A DNA stretch of 64,000 nucleotides from an uncultured Marinilabiliaceae bacterium (GCA_937920475.1 CALEUX010000074.1:1-64000), one strand, 5' to 3'. Positions 44,667 to 55,540 are shown, numbered from the stretch's first letter. Notes: a model not told the origin generated them from the sequence alone. Made by a program: numbers and translations.

Positions 44667-47294
44667 TTAAAATATCGACATTTGGCCATCATCCTCGTTG
44701 CCGGGAGTTGGTTTTGGAGGTTGCTCCTCCTCTGTAATTTCAGGCTGCCGGGTTTCAGGAACGATGATTGGCTCCAACTCTTTAATTTTGGCTACCTGAT
44801 AGGTGGTTAAACGTTTACCTTTGGCCTTGTATCCTTTAACTCCAATAAACTCAGCAACCTCCACAATCATTTTCTCACGGTCTTTATCGTCGCCACCAAA
44901 CTTAATTTCCAGTCTCGGATAATCTACTTTGGTCATCCTTACTAAGTACGAGTCGGGGTGCTCACCAATAAAACGCTGAGGTTTAGCCGATGCTTCAATC
45001 TGGAAACGCTTGATATAATAATATTGCTGTTCGGCATCGAAATAAACCGACGACCAAACTATATCTGCATTGAATTTCTCAACAACCAGAACATTGGGCT
45101 CGTAATGATTGCTTAAATCGAAATTGGTGTTGTAAAACGAGCCATCCTTGAGCACAACCAGAATTTGGTCGTCGTTATGGAATTCGCCCAAATAGCTGCC
45201 ACGGCCATCTGTATTCAATCTCAGAACTTCGGGCTCGAACCATATTTTTCGTCCGCCAAGCGTGGATTCTCCTTTCCGTTTCAGTGCAATTTTATGAACA
45301 TCCTGTTTACTGAGAATATTACCCATGGCACCACGTCCTTTAATGGTCAGTTCTGCCATATCGAACTCAAAAATTAGGTTGCGTATGCGCGGTTTGGGTT
45401 TAAGTGTAACTCTGAGTACCTCTGCTTCGCCATTTGGGTTTTCACTAAAATATAGAACTTCTGAACCTTCAGTGCCCTGGGTAATATCATATTCCTTATC
45501 GCGGGTAATACCGGTTACCGCAAAGCGTTTAACATAGGTGGAACCATGTTTGCCATCGCGGTAGGCCACATTGTATATGGTGCGTTCGTCGTTTTTACGG
45601 AAAACAGCCACATGAATGATGTTTTTACCAACAAAGGCCTTTTCCTGTACTTTGGTAATGATGTAACGGCCATTTTTGTAGAACAGAATAATGTCGTCAA
45701 TATCAGAACAATCGCAAATATACTCATCCTTACGCAGGCCTGTTCCAATAAAACCATCTTCGCGGTTAATGTAAAGTTTTTCGTTTTTTACCACCACCTT
45801 GGTAGCTTCAATATTCTCGAAACTACGCAATTCTGTTTTTCTGGTGAATTTGGCTCCGTATTGTTTTTTTAGTCGTTTATAATAATCGATGGAATAGGGA
45901 ATGATGTGCTGTAGATTGTATTCAACCTGCTCCATTTCTTCTTCGAGCGAAGCAATGTATTCATCGGCCTTTTTGGCATCGAACCGCGAAATACGCTTGA
46001 TTTTAATCTCCGTTAGCTTTATAATGTCGTCGCGGGTAACTTCGCGGCGCAGCAATTTCTTAAACGGCTCTAGGCCATGGTCAATGGTTTGAATTATGGC
46101 TTCAAAGGTTTCGCAATCTTCAATGCGCTGATAAATTTTATTTTCAATAAATATTTTTTCCAGCGACGACAGGTGCCATGCTTCATTGAGTTCATCCTTT
46201 TGTATTTCGAGCTCGCGGGTAAGCAGGTAAACGGTTTGATCGGTGTTGGTTCTTAAAATCTCTGATACGCCTATAAAACAAGGTTTATTGTCGCGAATAA
46301 CACAGGCATTGGGCGATATGGAAACTTCACAATCGGTAAATGCATACAGGGCATCGATGGTTTTATCGGGTGATGTGCCCGGAAACAGGTGCACCAAAAT
46401 TTCTACATTTTCAGCCGTATTGTCGTCAATTTTCCTGATTTTAATTTTTCCCTTTTCTACTGCCTTCAGGATGGACTCAATAAGTGTGGAAGTGTTTTTC
46501 CCGAAGGGGATATCAGAAATAACCAGTGTTTTAGCATCCAATTTTCCAATTTTGGCTCTCACTTTTATGGCTCCACCCCGCAGGCCATCGTTATAGCGCG
46601 ATACATCCAGCATGCCGCCTGTAGGGAAATCGGGGTAAAGCTCAAAACCTTCGTTTTTTAGATGAGCTATTGAGGCGTCTATCAGTTCATTAAAGTTGTG
46701 AGGTAATATTTTTGAAGCCAAACCTACGGCAATTCCTTCGACCCCTTGTGCCAGCAATAGCGGAAATTTTACGGGCAGGGTAATAGGCTCTTTGTTACGA
46801 CCATCGTAAGTGGGTTTCCATTCGGTGGTTTTTGGATTGAAAACCACATCGAGGGCGAATTTGGTTAGTCGGGCCTCAATGTATCGGGGAGCAGCCGACC
46901 CATCGCCGGTAAAAATATTACCCCAGTTACCTTGTGTATCAATCAGCAGTTCTTTCTGCCCCATTTGCACCATGGCATCACCAATGGAGGCATCCCCATG
47001 GGGGTGAAACTGCATGGTGAAACCTATAACGTTGGCCACTTTATTATACCGGCCATCCTCTAAACGCCTCATGGCAAAAAGAATACGACGCTGAACCGGC
47101 TTTAATCCATCGTTGATATGCGGAACAGCCCGTTCGAGTATCACATACGAAGCATAATCGAGAAACCATGTTTTGTACATCCCCTGCAAGGGTGATATTT
47201 TAGGTGCTCCGGTGATGTTTTCGTGCAGTCGCCCTTCAGCAGTTTCTTCGGGCATTACTTCTTCGTATTCTTCAAAAATTTCGTCGTTGTCCAT
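44667..47294 (-). CDS. parC: DNA topoisomerase IV subunit A
   Basis: An 875-residue breakage-reunion subunit. The predicted active-site Tyr138 lies in AAPRYIEARL, and the winged-helix/tower and coiled-coil regions follow. A C-terminal DNA-binding beta-pinwheel-type domain leads into an acidic tail ending GNEDDGQMSIF. With ParE it decatenates daughter chromosomes. I call it ParC rather than GyrA because it is paired with a 610-residue ParE-type subunit and lacks a clear GyrA-box (QRRGGKG). It is 53 bases downstream of parE on the same strand. Confidence 0.92.
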   Translation of the reverse strand: MDNDEIFEEYEEVMPEETAEGRLHENITGAPKISPLQGMYKTWFLDYASYVILERAVPHINDGLKPVQRRILFAMRRLEDGRYNKVANVIGFTMQFHPHGDASIGDAMVQMGQKELLIDTQGNWGNIFTGDGSAAPRYIEARLTKFALDVVFNPKTTEWKPTYDGRNKEPITLPVKFPLLLAQGVEGIAVGLASKILPHNFNELIDASIAHLKNEGFELYPDFPTGGMLDVSRYNDGLRGGAIKVRAKIGKLDAKTLVISDIPFGKNTSTLIESILKAVEKGKIKIRKIDDNTAENVEILVHLFPGTSPDKTIDALYAFTDCEVSISPNACVIRDNKPCFIGVSEILRTNTDQTVYLLTRELEIQKDELNEAWHLSSLEKIFIENKIYQRIEDCETFEAIIQTIDHGLEPFKKLLRREVTRDDIIKLTEIKIKRISRFDAKKADEYIASLEEEMEQVEYNLQHIIPYSIDYYKRLKKQYGAKFTRKTELRSFENIEATKVVVKNEKLYINREDGFIGTGLRKDEYICDCSDIDDIILFYKNGRYIITKVQEKAFVGKNIIHVAVFRKNDERTIYNVAYRDGKHGSTYVKRFAVTGITRDKEYDITQGTEGSEVLYFSENPNGEAEVLRVTLKPKPRIRNLIFEFDMAELTIKGRGAMGNILSKQDVHKIALKRKGESTLGGRKIWFEPEVLRLNTDGRGSYLGEFHNDDQILVVLKDGSFYNTNFDLSNHYEPNVLVVEKFNADIVWSSVYFDAEQQYYYIKRFQIEASAKPQRFIGEHPDSYLVRMTKVDYPRLEIKFGGDDKDREKMIVEVAEFIGVKGYKAKGKRLTTYQVAKIKELEPIIVPETRQPEITEEEQPPKPTPGNEDDGQMSIF

Positions 47295-47347
47295 GTTGTT
47301 AATTTCTGTGGCTTTGTTGTGATAAGATGAATGGTCAACTATTGCGT

Positions 47348-49180
47348 TTAAAGCATTTCCTCGTCAACCACCAAATTATCGATGATAAAACCCTGACGCT
47401 CAGGCGTGTTTTTGCCCATATAAAAATCGAGCAACTCCTTGGCAGCATCTTCTTTTTTCATTCGAACCTGTTCTAAACGAATGTCTTTACCAATGAAGTA
47501 CTTGAACTCATCCGGAGAAATCTCGCCCAATCCTTTAAATCGGGTAATTTCCGGATTTGGTCCCAAATCTTTTATGGCTTTAACACGTTCTTCTTCGGTA
47601 TAGCAATAGCGGGTGTGTTTTTTATTGCGTACCCTGAAAAGCGGGGTTTGCAGAATATAAAGATGGCCGTTTTTTACCAGCTCGGGAAAAAACTGCAGGA
47701 AAAACGTTATAAGCAGCAACCTGATGTGCATGCCATCCACATCGGCATCGGTAGCAATTATAACGTAATTGTAGCGCAGGGTTTCCATTCCTTCCTCAAT
47801 ATTCAGCGCCGCCTGCAACAGATTGAATTCTTCGTTTTCGTAAACCACCTTACGCGTAAGGCCATAGGTGTTGAGGGGCTTACCTCTTAAACTGAATACT
47901 GCCTGACAGGTAACATCGCGCGATTTGGTAATGGAGCCGCTGGCCGAGTCGCCCTCGGTAATGAATAGCGATGATTCAAGCTTTCGTGCATCGTTCGTAT
48001 TATAGTGAATGCGGCAGTCGCGTAATTTTTTATTGTGCAGGCTTACTTTTTTTGCCCGTTCTTTTGCCAGTTTCTGAATGCCCGAAATGGCTTTGCGCTC
48101 TTTTTCAGATTCCAGTATTTTTTTGTAGAGCGTTTCAGATACTTCGGAATTTTTGTGCAGAAAATTGTCTAACTGCTGCGATATTAGGTCGTTGATGTAA
48201 TTACGAACCGATGCCCCATTGGGCGACATGTCCTTGGAGCCCAGCTTGGTTTTGGTTTGCGATTCAAAAACAGGCTCCTCAATTTTTATGCTCACAGCTG
48301 CCACAATGCCTTGGCGAATATCCGACACATCGAAATTTTTATTGTAATAGTCGCGTATGGTTTTAACCAGCGACTCACGAAATGCTATCAGATGCGTTCC
48401 CCCCTGAGTGGTATGCTGACCGTTAACAAACGTGTAATATTCTTCGCCATACTGGGTGGTATGGGTAAAGGCAATTTCCAAATCGGGGTCTTTTAAATGA
48501 ATAATCGGATACAGCCCTGTTTCGGTCATTTTTTCATCGAGCAAATCCAATAAACCATTTTTGCTCTGATAAACTTTCCCGTTAAAATGAATGGCTAGTC
48601 CGGCATTCAGATAGGTGTAGTTTTTGAGAAGATCTTCAATAAACTCATCTTTAAACCGATATTCTTCAAAAATGGCGGGGTCGGGACGGAATTCTACTCT
48701 TGTTCCGTTTGGTTCCTTAGTGGAAGCAACAGGGGTATCCTCCAAAATTTCACCACGGCTAAAAGTTACTTTTTTGGTTTCGCCATCTCGGAAAGCCTGT
48801 ACGGCAAAATCAATGGATAACGCATTAACTGCTTTAACACCCACGCCGTTTAACCCAACCGATTTCTTAAATACTTTGCTGTCGTATTTAGCCCCGGTAT
48901 TCATTTTCGATACCACATCAATTACTTTTCCCAATGGAATTCCTCGGCCATAATCGCGCACAGTAACTACGCCATCCTGAAGGGTGATGTCAATTTTCTT
49001 TCCAAACCCCATCATGTATTCATCAATGGAGTTATCCATAACCTCTTTCAACAACACATAAATACCATCATCGGCATAAGTACCGTCCCCCAGTTTACCA
49101 ATATACATACCCGGTCGTCGCCTGATATGTTCTTTCCAGTCAAGGGTTTGAATGGTTTCTTCTGAATAATTCTGAACCAT
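47348..49180 (-). CDS. parE: DNA topoisomerase IV subunit B
   Basis: A 610-residue ATPase subunit. It has the GHKL ATP site ([38 protein letters not shown]), transducer domain and TOPRIM domain with EGDSASG and [13 protein letters not shown]. The length is that of ParE rather than of longer GyrB forms. It precedes parC on the minus strand, so both form one transcription unit. Confidence 0.95.
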   Translation of the reverse strand: MVQNYSEETIQTLDWKEHIRRRPGMYIGKLGDGTYADDGIYVLLKEVMDNSIDEYMMGFGKKIDITLQDGVVTVRDYGRGIPLGKVIDVVSKMNTGAKYDSKVFKKSVGLNGVGVKAVNALSIDFAVQAFRDGETKKVTFSRGEILEDTPVASTKEPNGTRVEFRPDPAIFEEYRFKDEFIEDLLKNYTYLNAGLAIHFNGKVYQSKNGLLDLLDEKMTETGLYPIIHLKDPDLEIAFTHTTQYGEEYYTFVNGQHTTQGGTHLIAFRESLVKTIRDYYNKNFDVSDIRQGIVAAVSIKIEEPVFESQTKTKLGSKDMSPNGASVRNYINDLISQQLDNFLHKNSEVSETLYKKILESEKERKAISGIQKLAKERAKKVSLHNKKLRDCRIHYNTNDARKLESSLFITEGDSASGSITKSRDVTCQAVFSLRGKPLNTYGLTRKVVYENEEFNLLQAALNIEEGMETLRYNYVIIATDADVDGMHIRLLLITFFLQFFPELVKNGHLYILQTPLFRVRNKKHTRYCYTEEERVKAIKDLGPNPEITRFKGLGEISPDEFKYFIGKDIRLEQVRMKKEDAAKELLDFYMGKNTPERQGFIIDNLVVDEEML

Positions 49181-49494
49181 TTTTTTATTTTGATTTAACC
49201 GGTAATATTAACAATTTCAAAGGGTTATATTACACCTGTTTGTTTTTTTCTGTTTGAAAAAAATCATCCAAATATAGCGAAAAGGAAAAAAGCTGTGACA
49301 AATAGTTTATCAACAGGTTGTTTAAAGCCCACACTGCCAACTGGTTAATTTTTTTTGACGTTTTTTCAGTTTTTAAAACAGAAAGATTTGTCCTCCTATA
49401 ATAATCATACATCCACCCCTCTCGCCCGAAAATGAGATAATTTTGATGCATAACAATACTGAATGATAGGTGGGTGAAGGAACTGAATGGAGAC

Positions 49495-49521
49495 GCTAAA
49501 TCTAACGACATTAGATTTAGC
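49495..49521. promoter_or_regulatory. Perfect 11-bp inverted repeat upstream of GH51
   Basis: GCTAAATCTAA, loop CGACA, TTAGATTTAGC is a perfect palindrome with no T-run, 28 bases before the TAAGTTTG box. Operator-like. Confidence 0.55.
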
Positions 49522-49549
49522 ATTATTGTCTCAAAATGAATTTAAATAG

Positions 49550-49557
49550 TAAGTTTG
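49550..49557 (+). promoter_or_regulatory. Candidate -7 element for GH51
   Basis: TAAGTTTG matches TAnnTTTG. A weak ATTG lies 21 bases upstream at 49525-49528. If used, the GH51 mRNA would have a leader of about 290 bases. Confidence 0.4.
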
Positions 49558-49853
49558 GTAAAAAATATACTTTCAGGTATAAACACTTGACGCTATAGCC
49601 AATTGTGAAAATGAAAACTTGTTTGCTAACCAACAAACAGGTTTACGTTTCAAGGAATTGAAATCCCCTGAAAAATGGGGGGCAAGCAATCCAATCATTA
49701 ACAAACAAATTATTAACGGATGAAACGAGCCATGTTTGATGCTTCAGCACACAGAATCATAGCTTTCCGCGTTGCGGAACAAGTGGTCCCGATTTATTGG
49801 GAATTATGTGCATGAATGTTCCATCTGACCGATAAAAAATAAATTATAAACAG

Positions 49854-51827
49854 ATGAAAAAGCAGCTTATTTTAATTTCAATCTTCTTAATGTGCAACAT
49901 GCTGGCAAACATTTTGGTTGCTCAAAAATTAGTAGTCAAGGCCAATGAACCCGTTGCCGAAATTCAGCCTACCATGTGGGGCTTGTTCTTCGAGGACATC
50001 AATTTTGCTGCCGATGGTGGTATTTATGCAGAGCTGGTTAAGAATCGATCTTTTGAATTTTATAAACCTTTGATGGGATGGGAAGTTACCCCCGGGGGTA
50101 ATTATGAAGGGTCGGTTTTGGTTTTAAACCGCGAAGAAATGCTTTCGTCCAATCCGCGATATGCCCGAGTTACGGTAGTGGACAACGACAAACCTGTAAC
50201 CATGAAGAATTCAGGCTTTCGGGGGATGGGCGTGAAGCAGGGACTTCAATATAACTTTTCCATTTGGGCTCGTCAGGAGGCTGGCAGCAGCATCAAATTG
50301 AACATTGAGCTTCAAAACTCTGCCAATGAAAACATTGGAAAAGCTATACTTATTCCGGTTTCCGATGAATGGACAAAGTACGAAGTCAGTTTTACAAGTT
50401 CAAAAACCGACTCCAAAGCTTCGCTGGTACTAACTTTCGAAGGGAAAGGCATTCTGGATGTGGACATGATTTCACTTTTTCCTGCCGATACATGGAAAAA
50501 CCGGCCCGGGGGTTTAAGAGCCGATTTGGTTCAGATGCTTTACGATATGAAACCTGGTTTTCTTAGGTTCCCCGGAGGATGCATTGTTGAGGGCCACGAT
50601 TTAAGCGTTCGTTACCAATGGAAAAAAACCGTTGGGAATGTTGAAGAGCGCGAAATGATTGTGAATCGGTGGAATAACGAGTTTAGCCATCGCCTCACAC
50701 CTGATTATTACCAAACGTTTGGCCTTGGTTTTTACGAATACTTTTTGTTGTCGAGAGATTTGGGTGCTGAGCCCCTGCCTATTATAAATTGTGGTATGGC
50801 CTGCCAGTTTAACACCGGCGAGTTGGTTCCAATGGACCAACTGGAGCCTTACATTCAGGATGCACTTGACCTTATTGAGTTTGCCAATGGTTCGATTGAC
50901 ACCAAATGGGGCAAATTACGCGCTGAAATGGGCAGCCCCGAGTCCTTTAATATGAAATTTATCGGTGTTGGTAACGAACAGTGGGGGCCTCAGTATATTG
51001 AGCGTTACATCGAATTTGAGAAGGCCATTAAAGCAAAATACCCTGAAATAATAATTGTATCAGGTTCAGGCCCGTTCCCCGATGGTGAAGATTTTGAGTT
51101 TGGCATGAAAGCCTTGAAAGAACTCAATGCTGAAATTATTGATGAGCACTATTATCGTCCACCGCAATGGTTTTTCGATAATGCCACACGATATGACTCT
51201 TACGACCGTCATGGGCCGAAAATATTTGCAGGCGAATATGCTGCCCAATCGGTTGCAATTGCCAGTCCAAATAACCGTAACTCATGGCTTACTGCGCTTT
51301 CTGAAGCTGCCTTTATGACTGGTTTGGAACGAAACGCCGAGGTGGTACATTTAACATCTTATGCCCCCTTGTTTGCTCATGTTGAGGGCTGGCAGTGGAC
51401 ACCCGATTTAATTTGGTTTGATAATCTGCGTGTTTACGGCACTCCTAATTATTATGTGCAGAAACTGTTTGCCAATCACAGGGGGTCGCATGTGGTTCCA
51501 ATTCTTTTAAACGGACAAGCCATTACCGGTCAGGAGGGCTTGTATGCTACCGCAGTGATTGATAAATCAACAAATGAAGTAATTCTTAAAATTGTAAACA
51601 ACTCTGAATCTGCGCGCAAAACATCAGTTCAGATTAATGGAATGAAAGGCATATTGCCTAATGCTAAAAAAATTGTTTTAAAAGCTGATGATTTAAATGC
51701 CGAGAACTCACTCGATAACCCTGGAAATATTTATCCGGCCGAAAGCCAGCTTAAGTTGAAAGGAAATCTTGTTTCAGCCGACCTTGATCCTATGAGTTTA
51801 ACCATTATTGTTATTAAACACAAGTAG
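49854..51827 (+). CDS. GH51 alpha-L-arabinofuranosidase
   Basis: A 657-residue secreted enzyme (signal peptide ending near LANILVAQ) releasing arabinofuranose from arabinan or arabinose-substituted polymers. An N-terminal region and CBM-like beta-sandwich module (about 80-215) precede the GH51 barrel. Predicted acid/base is Glu375 in GVGNEQWG and nucleophile Glu461 in FAGEYA. The C-terminal beta domain ends near DPMSLTIIVIK. The signal peptide places it outside the cytoplasm, unlike many GH51 enzymes. It is followed by its own terminator and then the arabinose operon. Confidence 0.94.
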   Translation: MKKQLILISIFLMCNMLANILVAQKLVVKANEPVAEIQPTMWGLFFEDINFAADGGIYAELVKNRSFEFYKPLMGWEVTPGGNYEGSVLVLNREEMLSSNPRYARVTVVDNDKPVTMKNSGFRGMGVKQGLQYNFSIWARQEAGSSIKLNIELQNSANENIGKAILIPVSDEWTKYEVSFTSSKTDSKASLVLTFEGKGILDVDMISLFPADTWKNRPGGLRADLVQMLYDMKPGFLRFPGGCIVEGHDLSVRYQWKKTVGNVEEREMIVNRWNNEFSHRLTPDYYQTFGLGFYEYFLLSRDLGAEPLPIINCGMACQFNTGELVPMDQLEPYIQDALDLIEFANGSIDTKWGKLRAEMGSPESFNMKFIGVGNEQWGPQYIERYIEFEKAIKAKYPEIIIVSGSGPFPDGEDFEFGMKALKELNAEIIDEHYYRPPQWFFDNATRYDSYDRHGPKIFAGEYAAQSVAIASPNNRNSWLTALSEAAFMTGLERNAEVVHLTSYAPLFAHVEGWQWTPDLIWFDNLRVYGTPNYYVQKLFANHRGSHVVPILLNGQAITGQEGLYATAVIDKSTNEVILKIVNNSESARKTSVQINGMKGILPNAKKIVLKADDLNAENSLDNPGNIYPAESQLKLKGNLVSADLDPMSLTIIVIKHK

Positions 51828-51867
51828 TGCCAAAAAGCTGGTTTAATTGATTCAATTATTGTATATT

Positions 51868-51916
51868 ACCTGCCCTTGCTTTATTGTTTGCGATGGCAGG
51901 TTTTATACTTTTTTGC
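51868..51916 (+). terminator. Terminator after GH51
   Basis: ACCTGCC and GGCAGGT form a 7-bp stem with a long loop, followed by TTTATACTTTTTT. It separates GH51 from the araA operon. Confidence 0.65.
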
Positions 51917-51935
51917 ATCTTATTTAAATTTTTTA

Positions 51936-51985
51936 TACTTTTATAAAAGTAAAAAGTACTTTTAATAAAAAAAAGAGTAGTTTTG
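51936..51985 (+). promoter_or_regulatory. Arabinose operon promoter with two palindromes
   Basis: TACTTTTATAAAAGTA (51936-51951) and AAAAGTACTTTT (51952-51963) are adjacent perfect palindromes sharing the AAAAGTA half-site. TAGTTTTG at 51978-51985 is a TAnnTTTG -7 box, and the second palindrome covers the expected -33 position. This is the layout of a repressor-controlled promoter. No repressor gene is in the window. Confidence 0.6.
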
Positions 51986-52032
51986 TATTATTCTATTGGT
52001 TTAATTAACTGACAAATAAAAAATATCCGACT

Positions 52033-53532
52033 ATGCTTAAACAATTTGAAGTTTGGTTTATTACCGGCAGTCAGCACCTGTATGGGCCAAAAACCCTCGA
52101 ACAGGTTGCTCAAAATTCTCAGGCCATCGCCAAAGCGCTTGATGGTTCTGCCCATATACCGGTAAAAGTGGTTTTTAAACCAGTTGTAAAAACTGCTGAA
52201 GAAATCAGCGATATTTGTGTTCAGGCCAATAATGCCCCAAGTTGTATTGGTTTAATAACCTGGATGCATACCTTCTCGCCTGCAAAAATGTGGATAGCAG
52301 GTTTACGTTCGCTTCAAAAGCCATTTTTGCATTTGCACACCCAGTTTAACCGCGATTTGCCTTGGGGCGAAATTGATATGGATTTCATGAATCTGAATCA
52401 GGCCGCACATGGCGACAGGGAGTTTGGTTTTATTGGTAGCCGTTTGCGTATTCAGAGAAAAGTAGTGGTGGGTCACTGGAGCGAAGATGGCGTTCAGCAA
52501 AAAATTGGAACATGGACCCGTGCCGCTGCCGGTTATCAGGAGATGAAAACCCTGAAAGTAGCCCGTTTTGGCGACAATATGCGCAATGTGGCTGTTACCG
52601 AAGGTGATAAGGTTGAAGCCCAGATTCGTTTGGGTATGACCGTACACGGATTTGGCGTTGGCGATTTGGTTAAAGAAGTGAACCTTGTATCGGAAGAAGC
52701 CATTACCAAATTGGCTGCCGAAATTGAATCGAAATATAATGTAGCCGATGAATTGAAAAAAGGCGGAAAACGCCATGATTCTCTTCGCGAATCGGCTAAA
52801 ATAGAAATTGGGTTACGCACATTTTTAGAAAAAGGCGGATTTAAAGCCTTTACCAGCAATTTTGAAGATTTGCACGGATTAGTTCAGTTACCGGGTTTCT
52901 CGGTTCAGCGATTAATGGCCGACGGATACGGATTTGGTGGCGAAGGCGACTGGAAAACTGCAGCGCTGGTGCGTGCCATGAAAGTGATGGCCGTAGGATT
53001 GTCCGGTGGAACATCATTTATGGAAGATTATACCTACCATTTGCATCCAAGCGGCGCAAAGGTTTTAGGAGCTCATATGCTCGAAGTGTGCGAATCCATT
53101 GCTGAGCAAAAACCTATTGTTGAAATTCACCAGTTGGGAATTGGTGGCAAGGCCGACCCGGTAAGGTCAAGGTTTACAGTTAAACCCGGAGCTGCCATTA
53201 ACGTATCGATGATGGACATGGGCAACCGGTTCAGAATGGTGGTAAACGAAGTGGAAGTGGTGCCTTTGGAAGCCCCAATGCCTAAATTACCCGTTGCTAG
53301 TGCTCTTTGGGTACCAAAGCCAAATCTCGCAATTGGCGCTGGTGCATGGATACTTGCCGGTGGTGCACACCACACATCATTCAGTCAGGCCGTAACCGCT
53401 GAGTGTATGGAAGATTTTGCCGAAATGGCAGGACTTGAGTTTCTGCTTATTGATGATAAAACCACCATATCGGAATTCAAAAAAGAGTTGCGGTGGAATG
53501 ATGTGTTTTACATGCTTAATAAAGGATTGTAA
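52033..53532 (+). CDS. araA: L-arabinose isomerase
   Basis: A 499-residue cytoplasmic enzyme converting L-arabinose to L-ribulose. It begins with the family-typical [14 protein letters not shown]. The metal-site regions [25 protein letters not shown] and LGAHMLEVC match the Mn-ligand segments of the E. coli enzyme. Length matches the family. It is the first gene of araA-symporter-araD-araB and lies 48 bases after the predicted -7 box. Confidence 0.97.
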   Translation: MLKQFEVWFITGSQHLYGPKTLEQVAQNSQAIAKALDGSAHIPVKVVFKPVVKTAEEISDICVQANNAPSCIGLITWMHTFSPAKMWIAGLRSLQKPFLHLHTQFNRDLPWGEIDMDFMNLNQAAHGDREFGFIGSRLRIQRKVVVGHWSEDGVQQKIGTWTRAAAGYQEMKTLKVARFGDNMRNVAVTEGDKVEAQIRLGMTVHGFGVGDLVKEVNLVSEEAITKLAAEIESKYNVADELKKGGKRHDSLRESAKIEIGLRTFLEKGGFKAFTSNFEDLHGLVQLPGFSVQRLMADGYGFGGEGDWKTAALVRAMKVMAVGLSGGTSFMEDYTYHLHPSGAKVLGAHMLEVCESIAEQKPIVEIHQLGIGGKADPVRSRFTVKPGAAINVSMMDMGNRFRMVVNEVEVVPLEAPMPKLPVASALWVPKPNLAIGAGAWILAGGAHHTSFSQAVTAECMEDFAEMAGLEFLLIDDKTTISEFKKELRWNDVFYMLNKGL

Positions 53533-53621
53533 ATTTCAGAATGATTGCCTGACAGGCATGTATCAGAAGGATGCAGGTTGGGCAATTGTTGTTTTATAAC
53601 CAAACAAATTTTCATAACAAT

Positions 53622-55487
53622 ATGAATGCAGGTTTTACAACCCTCGACTATATGATTTTCATTGCTTATGCATTGATTATTATGAGTTTGGGTTTATGGT
53701 TGTCACGTACCAAAAAAGGTGAAGAAAAAGACTCAAAAGACTACTTTCTGGCCGGAGGGAAACTGGCCTGGTGGGCTATTGGAGCATCGCTTATTGCTGC
53801 CAACATTTCGGCCGAACACTTTATTGGAATGTCGGGCTCGGGTTTCCGCATCGGGCTTGGCATTGCTGCTTATGAATGGATTGCCGCCATTACATTGATT
53901 TTAGTGGCTAAATATCTGTTACCACTCATGATTGAAAAGAAAATTTACACCATGCCCCAATTAGCCAAGGAAAGGTATGGCAAAGGGGTGAGTTTCTTCT
54001 TTTCATTTTTCTGGCTGCTGGTATATGTATTTGTAAACCTTACCTCTGTTGCATGGCTTGGTGCCATTGCCATGGAGCAGATTTTAGGAGTTCCCAGAGA
54101 TTTGGGAGTCCCCGGTTTGCTCATATTTGCTGGCGTATATTCTATTTATGGTGGGTTAAAGGCGGTAGCCTGGACAGATGTTATACAGGTGATTTTTCTG
54201 GTTGGCGGCGGATTAATAACTGCCTGGTTTGCTCTCGATGCTGTTGGCGGTGATGCCGGTGGTGCTCTGGAAGGTTTTCGCATTGTACTTTCAAAAGTAC
54301 GCGATGTTCCAAACGATTTGCACTTTAACATGATTATCGACAGTGATAAGGATGTTACAGGTACCATTTTTAAGGATTTACCCGGGCTTGCTGTTATTTT
54401 TGGTGCCATGTGGCTTACAAATATTGGATACTGGGGTTTTAACCAGTACATTATACAAAAGGGTTTGGCTGCCAAAAACCTGGATGAAGCAAAAAAGGGA
54501 TTGATTTTTGGTGCTTATCTTAAAATTCTGATTCCGATTATTGTTATCATACCCGGTATTACAGCTTATGTATTGTTTAATCATCCCGATTTACAACACA
54601 TCAGTACTAATTTGCAGGGAACTATTGGAGTTGCTGATGAAGCCTACCCATGGCTTTTAAGAAATTTTGCACCTGCTGGTATCAGAGGTCTGGCCTTTGC
54701 GGCACTTGTAGCTGCTGTTGTTTCATCGTTGGCATCAATGCTTAATTCTACCTCAACTATTTTTACCCTCGATATTTATAAGGATTTGGTAAACAAAAAT
54801 GCAACTGAGCGTCAGTTGGTGAAAACTGGTCGGATTACTGCTTTGGTAGCACTTGTAATTGCTATGGTTGCAGCTAAACCGTTACTTGGAGGTCTAGACC
54901 AGGCATTTCAGTATATCCAGGAGTACACAGGATTTATTTATCCGGGTGTTGTAGTTGTGTTTGGTATGGGTTTATTATGGAAACGAGCTACCAACAGAGC
55001 AGCACTATGGACAACCATTGCCACCATTCCGGCTGGTATCGCCATGAAACTTTTACTTCCCGAATTGCCATTTATTATCCGAATGGGTTATGTGTGCATG
55101 ATATTGATTGCTCTTGCTGTAGTATTGGTACTTACCGATAAGCATAAAGTGAAAGCACAGCCATTATCGGCAACCAATGCCAGAAAACTTACAATTGCAG
55201 GATGGTTTTTTGCAATTGCAGCGGGTATAACATTTATTGCCGGCATTATTTGGGGAACGCCCTTGTTCAGCATTAATCTGCTCAACTTAGGTTTTAACTC
55301 TATTTTTATGCTGTCGTTCCTGTTGGGATTCCTCTCATTGATATCATTTACAAATGCCAATACTGCATTACAGGATGAAAAAGCTTACGATTTTGAACCG
55401 CAGATGTTCGAAACCGATGGGAAATTTGCAATAGGTGCCATTGGTATTGTAATCATTATTGTTTCATTGTATGCATACTTCTGGTAA
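53622..55487 (+). CDS. SSS-family sodium:solute symporter (probable arabinose)
   Basis: A 621-residue inner-membrane protein of the sodium:solute symporter family with about 14 helices. I start it at MNAGFTTLDYMIF; the track adds 17 residues from an upstream codon. Typical stretches are DYFLAGGKLAWWAIGASLIAANISAEHFIGMSGSGF, GVYSIYGGLKAVAWTDVIQ and LAALVAAVVSSLASMLNSTSTIFTLDIY. Lying between araA and araD, it is probably the L-arabinose importer; substrate is inferred. Confidence 0.92.
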   Translation: MNAGFTTLDYMIFIAYALIIMSLGLWLSRTKKGEEKDSKDYFLAGGKLAWWAIGASLIAANISAEHFIGMSGSGFRIGLGIAAYEWIAAITLILVAKYLLPLMIEKKIYTMPQLAKERYGKGVSFFFSFFWLLVYVFVNLTSVAWLGAIAMEQILGVPRDLGVPGLLIFAGVYSIYGGLKAVAWTDVIQVIFLVGGGLITAWFALDAVGGDAGGALEGFRIVLSKVRDVPNDLHFNMIIDSDKDVTGTIFKDLPGLAVIFGAMWLTNIGYWGFNQYIIQKGLAAKNLDEAKKGLIFGAYLKILIPIIVIIPGITAYVLFNHPDLQHISTNLQGTIGVADEAYPWLLRNFAPAGIRGLAFAALVAAVVSSLASMLNSTSTIFTLDIYKDLVNKNATERQLVKTGRITALVALVIAMVAAKPLLGGLDQAFQYIQEYTGFIYPGVVVVFGMGLLWKRATNRAALWTTIATIPAGIAMKLLLPELPFIIRMGYVCMILIALAVVLVLTDKHKVKAQPLSATNARKLTIAGWFFAIAAGITFIAGIIWGTPLFSINLLNLGFNSIFMLSFLLGFLSLISFTNANTALQDEKAYDFEPQMFETDGKFAIGAIGIVIIIVSLYAYFW

Positions 55488-55540
55488 ACAAGCCGGAAGT
55501 TTAAATAACGTTTAATTCTATCTTGAATAAAAAGTAGATT

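Larger units (their letters stand above)
49181..49853. other. 673-base divergent intergenic region upstream of parE and GH51
   Basis: No convincing gene was found; the 97-residue minus ORF at 49230-49523 looks spurious. The region holds a perfect 11-bp palindrome (49495-49521), a TAAGTTTG box (49550-49557), TTCCGC/GCGGAA and TCCCGAT/TTGGGA small hairpins near 49765-49800, and possibly a 290-base leader for GH51. Confidence 0.6.

Noticed and set aside
49230-49523. 97-residue minus ORF between parE and GH51
   Set aside because: Overlaps the palindrome and AT-rich leader, lacks family features and has an irregular composition; probably chance.
53571-53621. Upstream extension of the SSS symporter ORF
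   Set aside because: The extra 17 residues are not family-like, and an ATG at 53622 gives the usual short N-terminus before the first helix.
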